The position numbers were made by a program, and so were the translations under genes. Source: Bacillota bacterium (GTDB lineage Bacteria; Bacillota; Clostridia; Christensenellales; Aristaeellaceae). Taken from it: DNA of 64,000 nt. Below the pieces are notes generated by a model. The model saw nothing but the letters and a program-made list of their open reading frames with translations, did not search any database and was not told the DNA's origin. Of the stretch, positions 41,644 to 50,243 are shown in pieces. The stretch is from assembly GCA_023404715.1 (NCBI GenBank), contig JAEYAR010000205.1, positions 1 to 64,000 on the forward strand. Reading direction: 5' to 3'. The stretch's first letter is position 1; every line of letters starts with the position of its first letter.

Positions 41644-42717
41644 ATGCTGTTACAGAGCGTATTGGTATGCCACGACGAGAAGAAATTCATGGGCTTCCCG
41701 GCGAACGCGGGATTATGGTGGTGGGACGACGAGATCCTGGCCGCATTTTACGCGGGCGATTACGATGAAGACGCCCTGACGCACAAGGTCGACCTGGGGC
41801 GGCCCATCGTCATCGGATTGGCACGCAGCCTCGATGCGGGCAAGACGTGGCAAGTGGAGATGGGCAACGAGATCAATGCGGTCAGCAATAGGGCGCCTGT
41901 GCCGATCCCGCGGGAGGGCATCCATTTCGCCCATCCGCACTTTGCGCTCAAGGTGGGGCGGGCATCCATCCGCATTCACAGCGATACATTCATGGTCTCG
42001 TACGACCGCGGCCATACCTGGCAGGGGCCCTATCTGCTGCCGGAGGCGCCGGACGAAATCACCGCCCGCACGGATTATATCGTGGAATCCGATTCATCCT
42101 GCATGATGATGCTCTCCCATCGGGATGAGCGCGTGCCCTGCACGCACCATCCGGACCGCGCCTACGCCGTGCGTACGGACGACGGCGGCAGGACATGGCG
42201 GCAACTGGGGTACATCACGGACATGCAGGCGCGCTCTGTGATGCCCTGCACGGTGCGCATGTCCGACGGCAGGCTGATCACCGCGCTCTCCCGAAGGCGC
42301 GACCTTGAGCCCGTGCGCGCGGTGGACTGGCGCGAGGCGAAGACGGACAACTGGATCGAGGTGCGTGAATCCACCGACGGCGGACAAACGTGGGGGTTCC
42401 TGTCGCGCATCGACGCGACCTGGAACATGACCTACCCGTATGGCAACCCGGTCGCCCTCTCCCGCCTGCCGGACGGCCGGATGATCATGTTTTTCGGGCG
42501 GCGGACGCAGGACGCCCGCCTGGTGGGGATCATCAGCGCGGACGGAGGGCGCACCTGGAGCGAGGACATCGTGTTGGCGGAGGGCTTTACCTCCTCCGAC
42601 ATGGGGTATCCGCGCGTGGCCAACCTGCGCTTTGGCAAGATGGTCATCGTGTTTTACGGCGCGACCGAACGCCGCCCGCAGGAGCATATCGAGGCGGTGC
42701 GCTGGATGCTGGATTGA
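41644..42717 (+). CDS. Sialidase-fold protein 1 (BNR/Asp-box repeats)
   Basis: 357 residues, no signal peptide, so cytoplasmic. Six-bladed propeller predicted from Asp boxes: SLDAGKTW (about 65), SYDRGHTW (about 120), TDDGGRTW (about 180), STDGGQTW (about 243), SADGGRTW (about 300). SGNH-type or Arg-triad catalysis cannot be shown from this reading; no clear FRIP motif is present at the N-terminus, so it may not be a true sialidase. Starts 3 nt after the AraC stop (GGAAAGATGATCG before ATG) and ends before a terminator. Probably acts on the imported glycan together with the protein at 43015. Confidence 0.8.
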   Translation: MLLQSVLVCHDEKKFMGFPANAGLWWWDDEILAAFYAGDYDEDALTHKVDLGRPIVIGLARSLDAGKTWQVEMGNEINAVSNRAPVPIPREGIHFAHPHFALKVGRASIRIHSDTFMVSYDRGHTWQGPYLLPEAPDEITARTDYIVESDSSCMMMLSHRDERVPCTHHPDRAYAVRTDDGGRTWRQLGYITDMQARSVMPCTVRMSDGRLITALSRRRDLEPVRAVDWREAKTDNWIEVRESTDGGQTWGFLSRIDATWNMTYPYGNPVALSRLPDGRMIMFFGRRTQDARLVGIISADGGRTWSEDIVLAEGFTSSDMGYPRVANLRFGKMVIVFYGATERRPQEHIEAVRWMLD

Positions 42718-42730
42718 AACCTGTCGAAAT

Positions 42731-42892
42731 GTGCACGATATGGATTTTTGTGCATTGGATTGTTCATCAAAGGAAGCGAACGCAAGGCGCTTCCTCTTTA
42801 TTTTGGGAACATGGCGCGTGTGGCGGTGGCATGATGCTGGAGAAAAGTGCATTGCTTTTAAAAATGGGCACGAATGATGTAACATTGTGCAC
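42731..42892. promoter_or_regulatory. Cluster of GTGCA motifs, candidate AraC binding region
   Basis: GTGCAC at 42731-42736, TTTGTGCATTG at 42747-42757, GTGCATTG at 42847-42854 and TTGTGCAC at 42885-42892. The 9-mer TTTGTGCAT recurs inverted at 38652-38660 before the glycosidase gene. Confidence 0.4.
42771..42804 (+). terminator. Terminator of the glycosidase-AraC-sialidase operon
   Basis: AGGAAGCG / CGCTTCCT stem (42771-42778, 42788-42795) followed by CTTTATTTT. Confidence 0.75.
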
Positions 42893-42908
42893 ACAACGGC
42901 GCGCTTTG

Positions 42909-42937
42909 TTGACTTGCCCTTAGACGCATGATAGGAT
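42909..42937 (+). promoter_or_regulatory. Promoter of the sialidase 2 - ABC importer 3 operon
   Basis: TTGACT (42909-42914) - 17 nt - TAGGAT (42932-42937), about 75 nt before the ATG at 43015. The nearest GTGCA motif ends 17 bp upstream of the -35. Confidence 0.65.
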
Positions 42938-43014
42938 GGATACACAAATTTAAAGACGGTTTTTGTCAGGCAAAGCGCAATACCGCGACATAGACGTACG
43001 AGGAGATGAAACGA

Positions 43015-44190
43015 ATGCTGAACCTGAAGGAGCTTGTGCGCGACGGGCGGCTTTTTCTCGACCATGAGGCCGACGCGCGCGTGATGGCCTACATCCCGAC
43101 GACGTATGCGAGCAACCACGCCGCCAATCTGATTGAGCTCGACAACGGCGACCTGCTCTGCACCTGGTTTGCCGGGCTAGCGGAGGGCAGCCGGGATATC
43201 AAGATCGTCTATTCCCGTCTGCCCAAGGGCGCGGAACGCTGGACGCAGGCAGAGCTCCTCTCCTCAGACTACGAGCGTTCAGAACAGAATCCTAGTTTTT
43301 TTCAGGAACAAGGCGGACGCCTCTGGCTCTTGCACACGGCGCAGAAGAGCCGCGGCCTGATGACGCCGGAGGAGTGGGCGCAAAAGCGCAGGCGAGGCGA
43401 GGTGACCGGGCATTTTTCGATGCAGGAGACCGCCGAGGTGCGCAGGCGTCTTTCGGACGACGGCGGTTATACGTGGAGCGATACGGAATCGTACTTTACG
43501 AAGCCGGGCGCCTTTTGCCGCCACCCGATCGCCGTGCTCTCCAACGGGGACTGGATCTTCCCGATGTGGTACAGCTTGGTAGAGGAGGATGCGTCCAAAC
43601 CGCAATACGGCCGCGACTATTCGGTCGTGCAGATCTCGACGGACGCGGGCAAGACCTGGACGCAGTACGACGTGCCCGGAAGCGAAAAGCGCGTACACAT
43701 GTGTGTGCTTGAGCCCACCCCTGGACGCAGACCGGGCCACCTGCTCGCATTCTTCCGCAGCCGGTCAGGCGATCGCATTTACCGAGCGTTCTCTGAGGAC
43801 TATGGCCGTACGTGGACGGTTCCGCAGGCGACCTGCCTGCCCAACAACAACGCCTCCATCCAGGCGATCCGCCTGCAAAGCGGGGCGGTTGCGGTGATCT
43901 ACAACGACTGCAAGGGCGGGGACGATCCGAAGGCCGTGCTGTGGCCGCGCCAGCGCGTGCCGGTCGTAATCGCGCTCACTTACGACGAGGGCGAGACGTT
44001 CCCGCACAGGCGCACGATTGAGTTTGGCGACGGGTTCGCCGGCGAGCGGGCTTCGGAGCTGAACACACAGCACCACTATCCGACGATCATCCAATCGCGC
44101 GACGGGTTCATCCACGTCGCATACAGCTATCACGGCCGCATCTGCATTAAATATCAGCGCATCAGCGAATCGTGGATCAAGGGAGAATGA
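43015..44190 (+). CDS. Sialidase-fold protein 2 (BNR_2-like)
   Basis: 391 residues, no signal peptide. Propeller signatures: ASNHAANLIELDNGDLLCTW (the N-terminal strand of BNR_2/exo-sialidase-like proteins), QNPSFFQEQGGRLWLLHTA, SDDGGYTW, HPIAVLSNGDWIFPMW, STDAGKTW, SEDYGRTW and a final QHHYPTIIQSRDGFIHVAYS. This series is typical of proteins annotated as sialidase or exo-alpha-sialidase family in gut bacteria, many of which act on other sugars. The ATG at 43015 lies 9 nt after GAGGAG; the ATG at 43006 is too close. First gene of the operon holding ABC importer 3. Confidence 0.82.
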   Translation: MLNLKELVRDGRLFLDHEADARVMAYIPTTYASNHAANLIELDNGDLLCTWFAGLAEGSRDIKIVYSRLPKGAERWTQAELLSSDYERSEQNPSFFQEQGGRLWLLHTAQKSRGLMTPEEWAQKRRRGEVTGHFSMQETAEVRRRLSDDGGYTWSDTESYFTKPGAFCRHPIAVLSNGDWIFPMWYSLVEEDASKPQYGRDYSVVQISTDAGKTWTQYDVPGSEKRVHMCVLEPTPGRRPGHLLAFFRSRSGDRIYRAFSEDYGRTWTVPQATCLPNNNASIQAIRLQSGAVAVIYNDCKGGDDPKAVLWPRQRVPVVIALTYDEGETFPHRRTIEFGDGFAGERASELNTQHHYPTIIQSRDGFIHVAYSYHGRICIKYQRISESWIKGE

Positions 44191-44220
44191 CGCGCCATAG
44201 AAAGCGGTGAAGGAAGCATC

Positions 44221-45162
44221 ATGAACGGCATTCAAACGACGCCGGCGACCGGTAGAAAGCGAGCGCTTTGGACGCGCATCAAGCAGTACAGGTGGATGTA
44301 CCTGTTTTTGCTGCCGGCGGTGGCTTGGTATATCGTCTTCGCCTACGGACCGATTTACGGCCTGCAGATCGCCTTCAAGGACTACAAGATCATGAGAGGC
44401 ATTGCCGGCAGCCCATGGGTCGGGCTCAAACACTTTGAAAAGATGTTTTCCGACCCGATGTTCTGGCAGGCAACGCGCAATACGCTCGTCATCAGCGGCT
44501 TAAAGCTCCTGTTCGTGGCGACATCCGGCCTCGTGCTGGCCCTGCTGCTCAACGAGGTATTTCATACGCGTTATCGAGGGTTTGTGACGAGCATTACGAT
44601 GCTGCCGCATTTTTTCTCCTGGGTGGTCATCGCCTCGATCCTCACGACGATCCTCTCGCCTTCGAGCGGCCTGGTTAACGCGATCATACAGGCGTTTGGC
44701 GGCCAGCCGGTACACTTTCTGGCAGATCAGGATTGGTATCTTTTCTGGATCGTCGTATCGGACATGTGGGAATCGGCCGGATGGAATTCGATCATCTTCG
44801 TCGCGGCCATCGCCGCGATTCCTCCGGACCTGTACGAAGCGGCCTCCATCGACGGCGCGGGCCGAATGCGCCAGCTCGTAAACGTGACCCTGCCGGGCAT
44901 CGCCAGCACGGTCGTCGTCGTCATGATTCTCAAGGTCGGCGGCGTGATGAACGCGGGCTTTGACCAGATCTTTAACACGTACAACACGGCGGTGATGGAT
45001 ACGGCCGATATCCTCGATACCTACGTATACCGTCAGGGCATTCAAAACGTCAAGTTCAGCTATTCTACGGCGGTCGGCCTCTTTAAAAACGTGATCAACC
45101 TGGCGCTCGTGCTTTTGACGAATGCGTTTTCCAAACGCATCGGTCAGGGCGGCCTGTTTTGA
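44221..45162 (+). CDS. ABC importer 3 permease, LplB type
   Basis: 313 residues, six TM helices. YLFLLPAVAWYIVFAYGPIY, LQIAFKDYKIMRG, WVGLKHFEKMF and the EAA loop YEAASIDGAGRMRQLV are the LplB pattern, as in importer 1, with which it is co-linear throughout; the end TNAFSKRIGQGGLF matches importer 1's NSISKRVSQVGLW. AAGGAAG precedes the ATG. Forms the channel with the permease at 45185. Confidence 0.92.
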   Translation: MNGIQTTPATGRKRALWTRIKQYRWMYLFLLPAVAWYIVFAYGPIYGLQIAFKDYKIMRGIAGSPWVGLKHFEKMFSDPMFWQATRNTLVISGLKLLFVATSGLVLALLLNEVFHTRYRGFVTSITMLPHFFSWVVIASILTTILSPSSGLVNAIIQAFGGQPVHFLADQDWYLFWIVVSDMWESAGWNSIIFVAAIAAIPPDLYEAASIDGAGRMRQLVNVTLPGIASTVVVVMILKVGGVMNAGFDQIFNTYNTAVMDTADILDTYVYRQGIQNVKFSYSTAVGLFKNVINLALVLLTNAFSKRIGQGGLF

Positions 45163-45184
45163 GGGGCGAAGGGAGTGTAATGCC

Positions 45185-46087
45185 ATGATGAGACTGAAAC
45201 TCGTGGACAAGCGGGGCCAGTCCATATTTACGAAGGTTGCCGTATATGCGGCGCTGGCCTTCTTCTGCCTGACCGTCATCTACCCGATCTACTATCTGCT
45301 GATGCTCTCCTTTTCCACCTATGGCGGCATCGCGGCCAATACGGATCCGTTCATGCTTACCCCGGCGGGCTTTACGCTGGAGGCCTATACGGGCTTCTTC
45401 TCTCAGCACTACATCCATACGGGTTTTGCGGTCACGATTTTCCGCACGGTCGTGGGCACGCTTTTGTCCGTCGCGCTCACGGCGCTGGCCTCGTATGCGC
45501 TCAGCAAGAAGGGGATGCCGGGAAGGAAGCTGTTCAACTGGTTTTTCCTGCTCAACATGTTCTTCGTGGGCGGCATGATACCGACGTATCTGGTGGTCAA
45601 GGACGTGGGGCTGCTGGATAACATCTGGGTGCTCGTGGTCATCCCGCTGTTCAACACGTATTACCTGATCATCCTGCGCAGCTACTTCGAGGGCCTTCCG
45701 GTAGCCTTGGAGGAGGCCGCGCGCATCGACGGGGCCAGCGAGGTGCGCACGTTTTTCTCGGTCATCGCGCCCATCGCCATGCCTTCGCTGGTGACGATCG
45801 CTACATGGACGTTTTTTACGCACTGGAATTCGTGGTTCGATTCGCTGCTCTACATTCAATCGCAGGACAAGCACGTGGTGCAGATCCATATTCGCCGCCT
45901 CGTCATCGAGCAGAGCAACCTATTGACGGCGGGCGTGTACTTCCGGGGCGGCAAGGCCGCGCAGCCCACGGAGGAGACGATGCGCGCGGCGGGCATTATG
46001 ATCACGATCGTTCCGGTGCTCGTCCTCTATCCCTTCATCAAGGACTACTTTGCCAAGGGCATGACGCTCGGCGCGGTGAAGGAGTAA
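45185..46087 (+). CDS. ABC importer 3 permease, YtcP/LplC type
   Basis: 300 residues, six TM helices. LTVIYPIYYLLMLSFSTYGG after helix 1, FMLTPAGFTLEAY, MFFVGGMIPTYLVVKDVGLL, EAA loop LEEAARIDGASEVRTF and C-terminus IKDYFAKGMTLGAVKE. ATG at 45185 preceded by GAAGGGAGTG; an upstream in-frame ATG overlaps the partner permease gene. The SBP gene follows after 56 nt. Confidence 0.92.
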   Translation: MMRLKLVDKRGQSIFTKVAVYAALAFFCLTVIYPIYYLLMLSFSTYGGIAANTDPFMLTPAGFTLEAYTGFFSQHYIHTGFAVTIFRTVVGTLLSVALTALASYALSKKGMPGRKLFNWFFLLNMFFVGGMIPTYLVVKDVGLLDNIWVLVVIPLFNTYYLIILRSYFEGLPVALEEAARIDGASEVRTFFSVIAPIAMPSLVTIATWTFFTHWNSWFDSLLYIQSQDKHVVQIHIRRLVIEQSNLLTAGVYFRGGKAAQPTEETMRAAGIMITIVPVLVLYPFIKDYFAKGMTLGAVKE

Positions 46088-46143
46088 AGTTTTCTACACG
46101 CGGGCTTGCGTGACGGAATACAAACAACAAGGAGGTTCAATTC

Positions 46144-47799
46144 ATGAAAAAGCATTGGCGGCATTTCCTTTCTATGGTCCTTGCGGCCTCGTTCGCGCTG
46201 ACGCTGATGGCGACGGGCGCGATGGCGGAGGACAAGCTGACACTCTCCTGGCTGGGCACGAACCCTCCGCTGGAGGACGGCACCTGGGGCGAATTGCGCT
46301 TTGAGGAAATCTTCGGCGTGGACGTACAGATCATCCGCGCGACGGACGACAGCCAGAAGAACACGCTGTACGCATCCGGCAACGTACCCGATTATATCGA
46401 CTTGGGCAGCGCCAGCATGAGCGCGGTGGCTTCCCTGAACGACCAGGGCATCATCGCGCCGATTCCGATGGAGCTTATTCGGGAGCACATGCCGCGCTAC
46501 TACGCGATGTGCACGGCCGACGACCCGATGTTCTTCGACTACGCGAAGATCGACGGCGAGGTCATGGCGATCCCGCGCTATTCCGCGACCGATCCCGTGC
46601 CGCTGGGCGCCGCGATCCGGGCGGATTGGCTGAAGGCCGTGGGCATCGACAAGGTGCCGGAAACCCTCGAGGAGCTGGAGGCGGCGTTCGTCGCCTTCCG
46701 CGAAAACGATCCGGATGGCAACGGCCAGAAGGACACCTACGCGCTGACGGCCGCAGGCGGCGAGAACGGCACCGCGGTGACGCGCTACCTCTTCCCCTCG
46801 ATTTTCGCAGCGTACAACGTCAACCCTTATATCTGGCAGGTGAACGGGGCGGGCGAGCTGCAGTTCGGCTTCACGACCGAGGCGTTCAAGGAAGCCCTCA
46901 AGACGCTACGCCGCTGGTATGAGATGGAGCTCATCGACCCGGAATTCGTCACCGACCTGCACCGCAACAGCGGCGCGGACGTAACCCTCAAGTTCGCGAC
47001 CGGGCGCACGGGCTACATGGACAACGTGAGCTTTGACGACTACGAATACGACAACGACGGCCACGTCAGCGCGAAGTGGTGCGCGAACAACGCGGCCTGG
47101 CAGAAGTACTTCGAGGACAACAAGGACGCGGTCGACCTGTATAAGTACAACTGCACCGCCGATTTTGACGACAGCTACATCGAACCCTACTACATCAACC
47201 TGAACCCCGTCAGCGTAGACGGCGTCGGGGGTTCCTACATCGCCGGCACGAACGTAAACGACTATCTGTGCTTCGGCGCCAACGTCACCGAGGAGAAGAT
47301 GATCAAGCTGCTGCAGATCATCGAATCGCTGGCGATGGACGAGGACGTGTACGTCAACCACTTTGGGCCCGAGGGCGAGGAATGGCTCTGGAACGCGGAC
47401 AAGACCCAGCGCATCTATAACGTGGATTGGGTCAACCATCCGAATTACCATCCGCAGGGCCAAAAGTCCGGAAAGGGCTGGTGCCTGTGGCCGATGTACT
47501 TCTGTAACCCGGAATTCCTGACGACGGTCTACGGCGAGCGCCAGGCGCAGCGCTATGAGCACGTGATGCCGCTGTTTAACTCCTTCAAGAGCATTCACGA
47601 CGAGCTGCGCGTAGCGCTGAGCGCGCAGACCGAAAACCCGGAGCTCGCCACGACGTTCGTCAATTCCTACATCGTCAAGGCGATCCGCGGCGACGTTCAT
47701 ATCGACGCGACGTTTGAAGAGACGGTCGCCTCGTGGATGCAGCAGGGCGGCGAGGAAATGACGCGGCAGGCGAACGAATGGTACGCCTCGCTCAAATAA
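46144..47799 (+). CDS. Solute-binding protein of ABC importer 3
   Basis: 551 residues. Signal peptide (FLSMVLAASFALTLMATGAM, AMA cleavage site about 26-28), no lipobox. LplA-like oligosaccharide-binding protein: LSWLGTNPPLEDGTWGE at the mature N-terminus, the Asp-rich FRENDPDGNGQKDTYAL loop typical of this subfamily, YIWQVNGAGELQFGF and RRWYEMELIDPEF. AAGGAGG ribosome site. Gene order here (permeases first, SBP last) is the reverse of importer 1. Substrate presumably the glycan degraded by the glycosidase and sialidase-like proteins of the locus. Confidence 0.87.
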   Translation: MKKHWRHFLSMVLAASFALTLMATGAMAEDKLTLSWLGTNPPLEDGTWGELRFEEIFGVDVQIIRATDDSQKNTLYASGNVPDYIDLGSASMSAVASLNDQGIIAPIPMELIREHMPRYYAMCTADDPMFFDYAKIDGEVMAIPRYSATDPVPLGAAIRADWLKAVGIDKVPETLEELEAAFVAFRENDPDGNGQKDTYALTAAGGENGTAVTRYLFPSIFAAYNVNPYIWQVNGAGELQFGFTTEAFKEALKTLRRWYEMELIDPEFVTDLHRNSGADVTLKFATGRTGYMDNVSFDDYEYDNDGHVSAKWCANNAAWQKYFEDNKDAVDLYKYNCTADFDDSYIEPYYINLNPVSVDGVGGSYIAGTNVNDYLCFGANVTEEKMIKLLQIIESLAMDEDVYVNHFGPEGEEWLWNADKTQRIYNVDWVNHPNYHPQGQKSGKGWCLWPMYFCNPEFLTTVYGERQAQRYEHVMPLFNSFKSIHDELRVALSAQTENPELATTFVNSYIVKAIRGDVHIDATFEETVASWMQQGGEEMTRQANEWYASLK

Positions 47800-47831
47800 G
47801 CAGGAAGAAATCGAGAGGACAGACGCTGAAA

Positions 47832-47851
47832 GGGTGCGCCAACGCGCACCC
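47832..47851 (+). terminator. Hairpin between convergent importer 3 and minus-strand gene
   Basis: GGGTGCGC / GCGCACCC stem, 4-nt loop, no clear T-run; probably serves both convergent genes. Confidence 0.55.
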
Positions 47852-47853
47852 CT

Positions 47854-48906
47854 TCAATCATCGAACAGGCGGGAAAGCAAACCGCTATACTTTAGGATGA
47901 GGAGGCAGCGGAAGGTAAGATCGCTGACCCTTTTGCGCTTCTTACGCCAATCGTTTTCCAATGCGAGCCCGATATATGGCGACCACTTGTGAAAGTAATA
48001 ATGCGATAAGGGCTTGTCAAACAACCAGTTTCCGGATTCGAGGATGTTCAGCAGGGCATGTAACTGTTTGCTGACGGCGGGCAGGTCAGCCGCCACGCCC
48101 AGGCGAGCGATCAACTCGGTGCGATGAAACCATAGCATCCACTCGTTGGGCGCAAGCGCAAGCAGCGGCTTGTTTAGATCATTCATAAAATTCATTTGCG
48201 CAGGCGCGATAGGCTGGCCCTTGTGCAATAGCTTGATTTCAGGGAGCGGACACAGACGCAGCATGTGATTGAGCGCGTCACAAAGAAGACGCCGGTTGGA
48301 GGGCTTGCGCCAACTTTGCGTGTATGCCAGTAACCGCAGATGATAAATGCTCGGCCATATCATTCCTTCGTTGAATACGGGTAGGCTGCCCTTATGCAAA
48401 CGATAAAGATGATTGCCGTCCTCGACGTTAAAGACGGCGGAAAAGCCGTATAGCGCTTCCTCTACCTGCCGCCAAACGAAATCATGTTCTTCCTGGCCGG
48501 CATACGAGAAAACGCAAGCCTTGATCATCTGTGATCCGCCGAGGCGATAGGCGTCCAGCAGCTTGCCTACGCGCTCAAGAGAACCGCGGTCAAATTCGGA
48601 TTTTCGATCCAAGATCGCGTCCAACGCGGCGGTGATGACGGGATTTTTAGGATCTATGCCCTTTTCAATCAAAAAGCGAATTCCCGTTTCCGGTTCACGC
48701 TCGCCGTGAAAGGATTCGCCAAGCCACCCGTCGGGGCGCTGCCACGACAGCGCCTCTTTCACTCGGTCATCTATCAGGATTTGACGTTGTAGATCCATCA
48801 TCTCCTGGCTGTGTATGGATTGATCCAATATATCTCGCCGAGTTCTGTATCGAATGGATGGGCACGCTTCGTTTAAAAGCAAGCCTATTGTCTCTTTGAT
48901 AGCCAT
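47854..48906 (-). CDS. Hypothetical alpha-helical protein (toroid-like)
   Basis: 350 residues, soluble, unrecognised. N-terminal part: AIKETIGLLLNEACPSIRYR, SWQRPDGWLGESFHGE and AALDAILDRKSEF. The QxPDGWLG block and regular amphipathic helices recall the alpha/alpha-toroid repeats of prenyltransferase/squalene-cyclase-like proteins (QxxDGSW), but no DxDD or DxxDD catalytic motif is seen. C-terminal part: NKPLLALAPNEWMLWFHRTE and WLFDKPLSHYYFHKWSPY. ATG at 48906 with GGAG 8 nt upstream; an in-frame start at 48954 lacks a ribosome site. Own strong promoter. Composition is slightly less GC-rich than neighbours. No function proposed. Confidence 0.65.
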   Translation of the reverse strand: MAIKETIGLLLNEACPSIRYRTRRDILDQSIHSQEMMDLQRQILIDDRVKEALSWQRPDGWLGESFHGEREPETGIRFLIEKGIDPKNPVITAALDAILDRKSEFDRGSLERVGKLLDAYRLGGSQMIKACVFSYAGQEEHDFVWRQVEEALYGFSAVFNVEDGNHLYRLHKGSLPVFNEGMIWPSIYHLRLLAYTQSWRKPSNRRLLCDALNHMLRLCPLPEIKLLHKGQPIAPAQMNFMNDLNKPLLALAPNEWMLWFHRTELIARLGVAADLPAVSKQLHALLNILESGNWLFDKPLSHYYFHKWSPYIGLALENDWRKKRKRVSDLTFRCLLILKYSGLLSRLFDD

Positions 48907-48966
48907 AGCCATATCTCCATTCATAGAAAGCAATAGCGTACTCGTCCGCTTCAAGGGCGCTGGTAC

Positions 48967-48995
48967 AGTATATCATGCGCTATACATGCTTTCAA
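48967..48995 (-). promoter_or_regulatory. Promoter of the toroid-like gene
   Basis: Minus strand TTGAAA (48990-48995) - 17 nt - TATACT (48967-48972), near consensus. Confidence 0.7.
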
Positions 48996-49029
48996 GCGTG
49001 CAGCCGGATACCCGCCCGCAGGGCGTAAA

Positions 49030-49073
49030 CATAAACCGCCCCGGCGAGCCCGATACCGGGTCTGCCGGGGCGG
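49030..49073 (-). terminator. Terminator of the four-carbon acid-sugar operon
   Basis: CCGCCCCGGC / GCCGGGGCGG arms (49036-49045, 49064-49073) followed on the minus strand by TTTATG. Confidence 0.75.
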
Positions 49074-49084
49074 CTGTGAAGGGC

Positions 49085-50230
49085 CTAGTCCTCAATGGCT
49101 CTATAAAGCGATACGATTTCCTCCACGCTTAGGCCTCGGGGGCTGTAATCGAACAGGCGGCGAATGGAGAGGGCGTCGCGCGCCATCTGCGTGTAGCGCT
49201 CAGGCTCCACGCCGTAGCTACGCATCGCATAGCGCGCGCCGAGCGCGTCGCGCAGGCCGAGCAGGCGCCGCATGAAACAGGCGGCGGCCTGGGCATCCGG
49301 CGTCTCCGGGCCGCACAGCCCGCAATGGCGCGCGAGGGTCGCCAGCTTGGGCGCGCACGCATCCTGAAGCAGCGCGATGGTATCCGGCAGGAGCGCCGCG
49401 ATGCTGACCCCATGCGGCACGTGATAGATGCCGGAGAGCGGATAGGCGATGGCGTGTACGGCGCACGTGTTGGAGACGACGAGGCAGCTGCCGGCGTAAA
49501 AGGAGGCGAGCTGCATGCGCTCGCGCGCAGCCCGATCGCCCGCCGCCGCCTGCTCCAAGCTGCCGAGGATCAGCGAAACGGCCTTGAATGCGAAGGTCTC
49601 CAGAAACGGGCTCTCGCGCGTGGAGATATAGCTTTCCAAGGCATGGGCGAGCGCGTCCAGCCCGGTGGAGGCGCAGAGGGCGGCGGGCATGGTGGCCGTA
49701 AGGTCGCTGTCGAGCAGCACGCGGCAGGCGACCATCTGGGGCGAGACGATGCCGACCTTTGCGCCATGCGCTTCGTCGAGCAGGATCGCGTTAGGCGTCG
49801 CCTCGGCGCCCGTGCCCGCCGTAGTCGGCGCGGCGACGAGCGGGACAGGCCGGTTTTGAATGCGTGATGCATCCGACAGGTCTTCCTCAAATGCCGGATT
49901 GGCGCTGACGGCCGAGAGTATTTTGGCGGTATCCAGCACGCTTCCGCCGCCTACCGCGATAAACAAATCGATCTCCTGCAGCGGCAACGCCGCACAGAGC
50001 GCATGAATGAGGTTGAATGTCGGCTCGCGGCTTATGGAGTCGACGCGCGTCAAACGGACGGAACCGAGCGAGGCGCGTATTTTTGCGCCCATAGCGCTTT
50101 GCGCGACGAAGGGATCGAGCAGCAGGCAGACATGGCGTGCCTGCATCTGGGATACGATCTGCGGCAGGTCGCCGATGCATCCCGCTCGCAAAGTGACCTG
50201 CGAGGGCTGTACGAGCATATCGTTGGGCAT
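49085..50230 (-). CDS. Iron-containing alcohol dehydrogenase
   Basis: 381 residues, type III (Fe-dependent) dehydrogenase. NAD(P)-binding N-terminal domain with AVGGGSVLDTAK and APTTAGTGAEAT; metal-binding C-terminal domain with STGLDALAHALESY, then CAVHAIAYPLSGIYHVPHG supplying the His ligands. Cytoplasmic, NAD(P)H-linked interconversion of an aldehyde or ketone and an alcohol. GGGAGGAACACC precedes the ATG. Last of four genes after DUF1537, PdxA and DapA-family genes, 13 nt from the DapA-family gene; probably reduces or oxidises an intermediate of that pathway. Confidence 0.9.
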   Translation of the reverse strand: MPNDMLVQPSQVTLRAGCIGDLPQIVSQMQARHVCLLLDPFVAQSAMGAKIRASLGSVRLTRVDSISREPTFNLIHALCAALPLQEIDLFIAVGGGSVLDTAKILSAVSANPAFEEDLSDASRIQNRPVPLVAAPTTAGTGAEATPNAILLDEAHGAKVGIVSPQMVACRVLLDSDLTATMPAALCASTGLDALAHALESYISTRESPFLETFAFKAVSLILGSLEQAAAGDRAARERMQLASFYAGSCLVVSNTCAVHAIAYPLSGIYHVPHGVSIAALLPDTIALLQDACAPKLATLARHCGLCGPETPDAQAAACFMRRLLGLRDALGARYAMRSYGVEPERYTQMARDALSIRRLFDYSPRGLSVEEIVSLYRAIED

Positions 50231-50243
50231 GGTGTTCCTCCCG

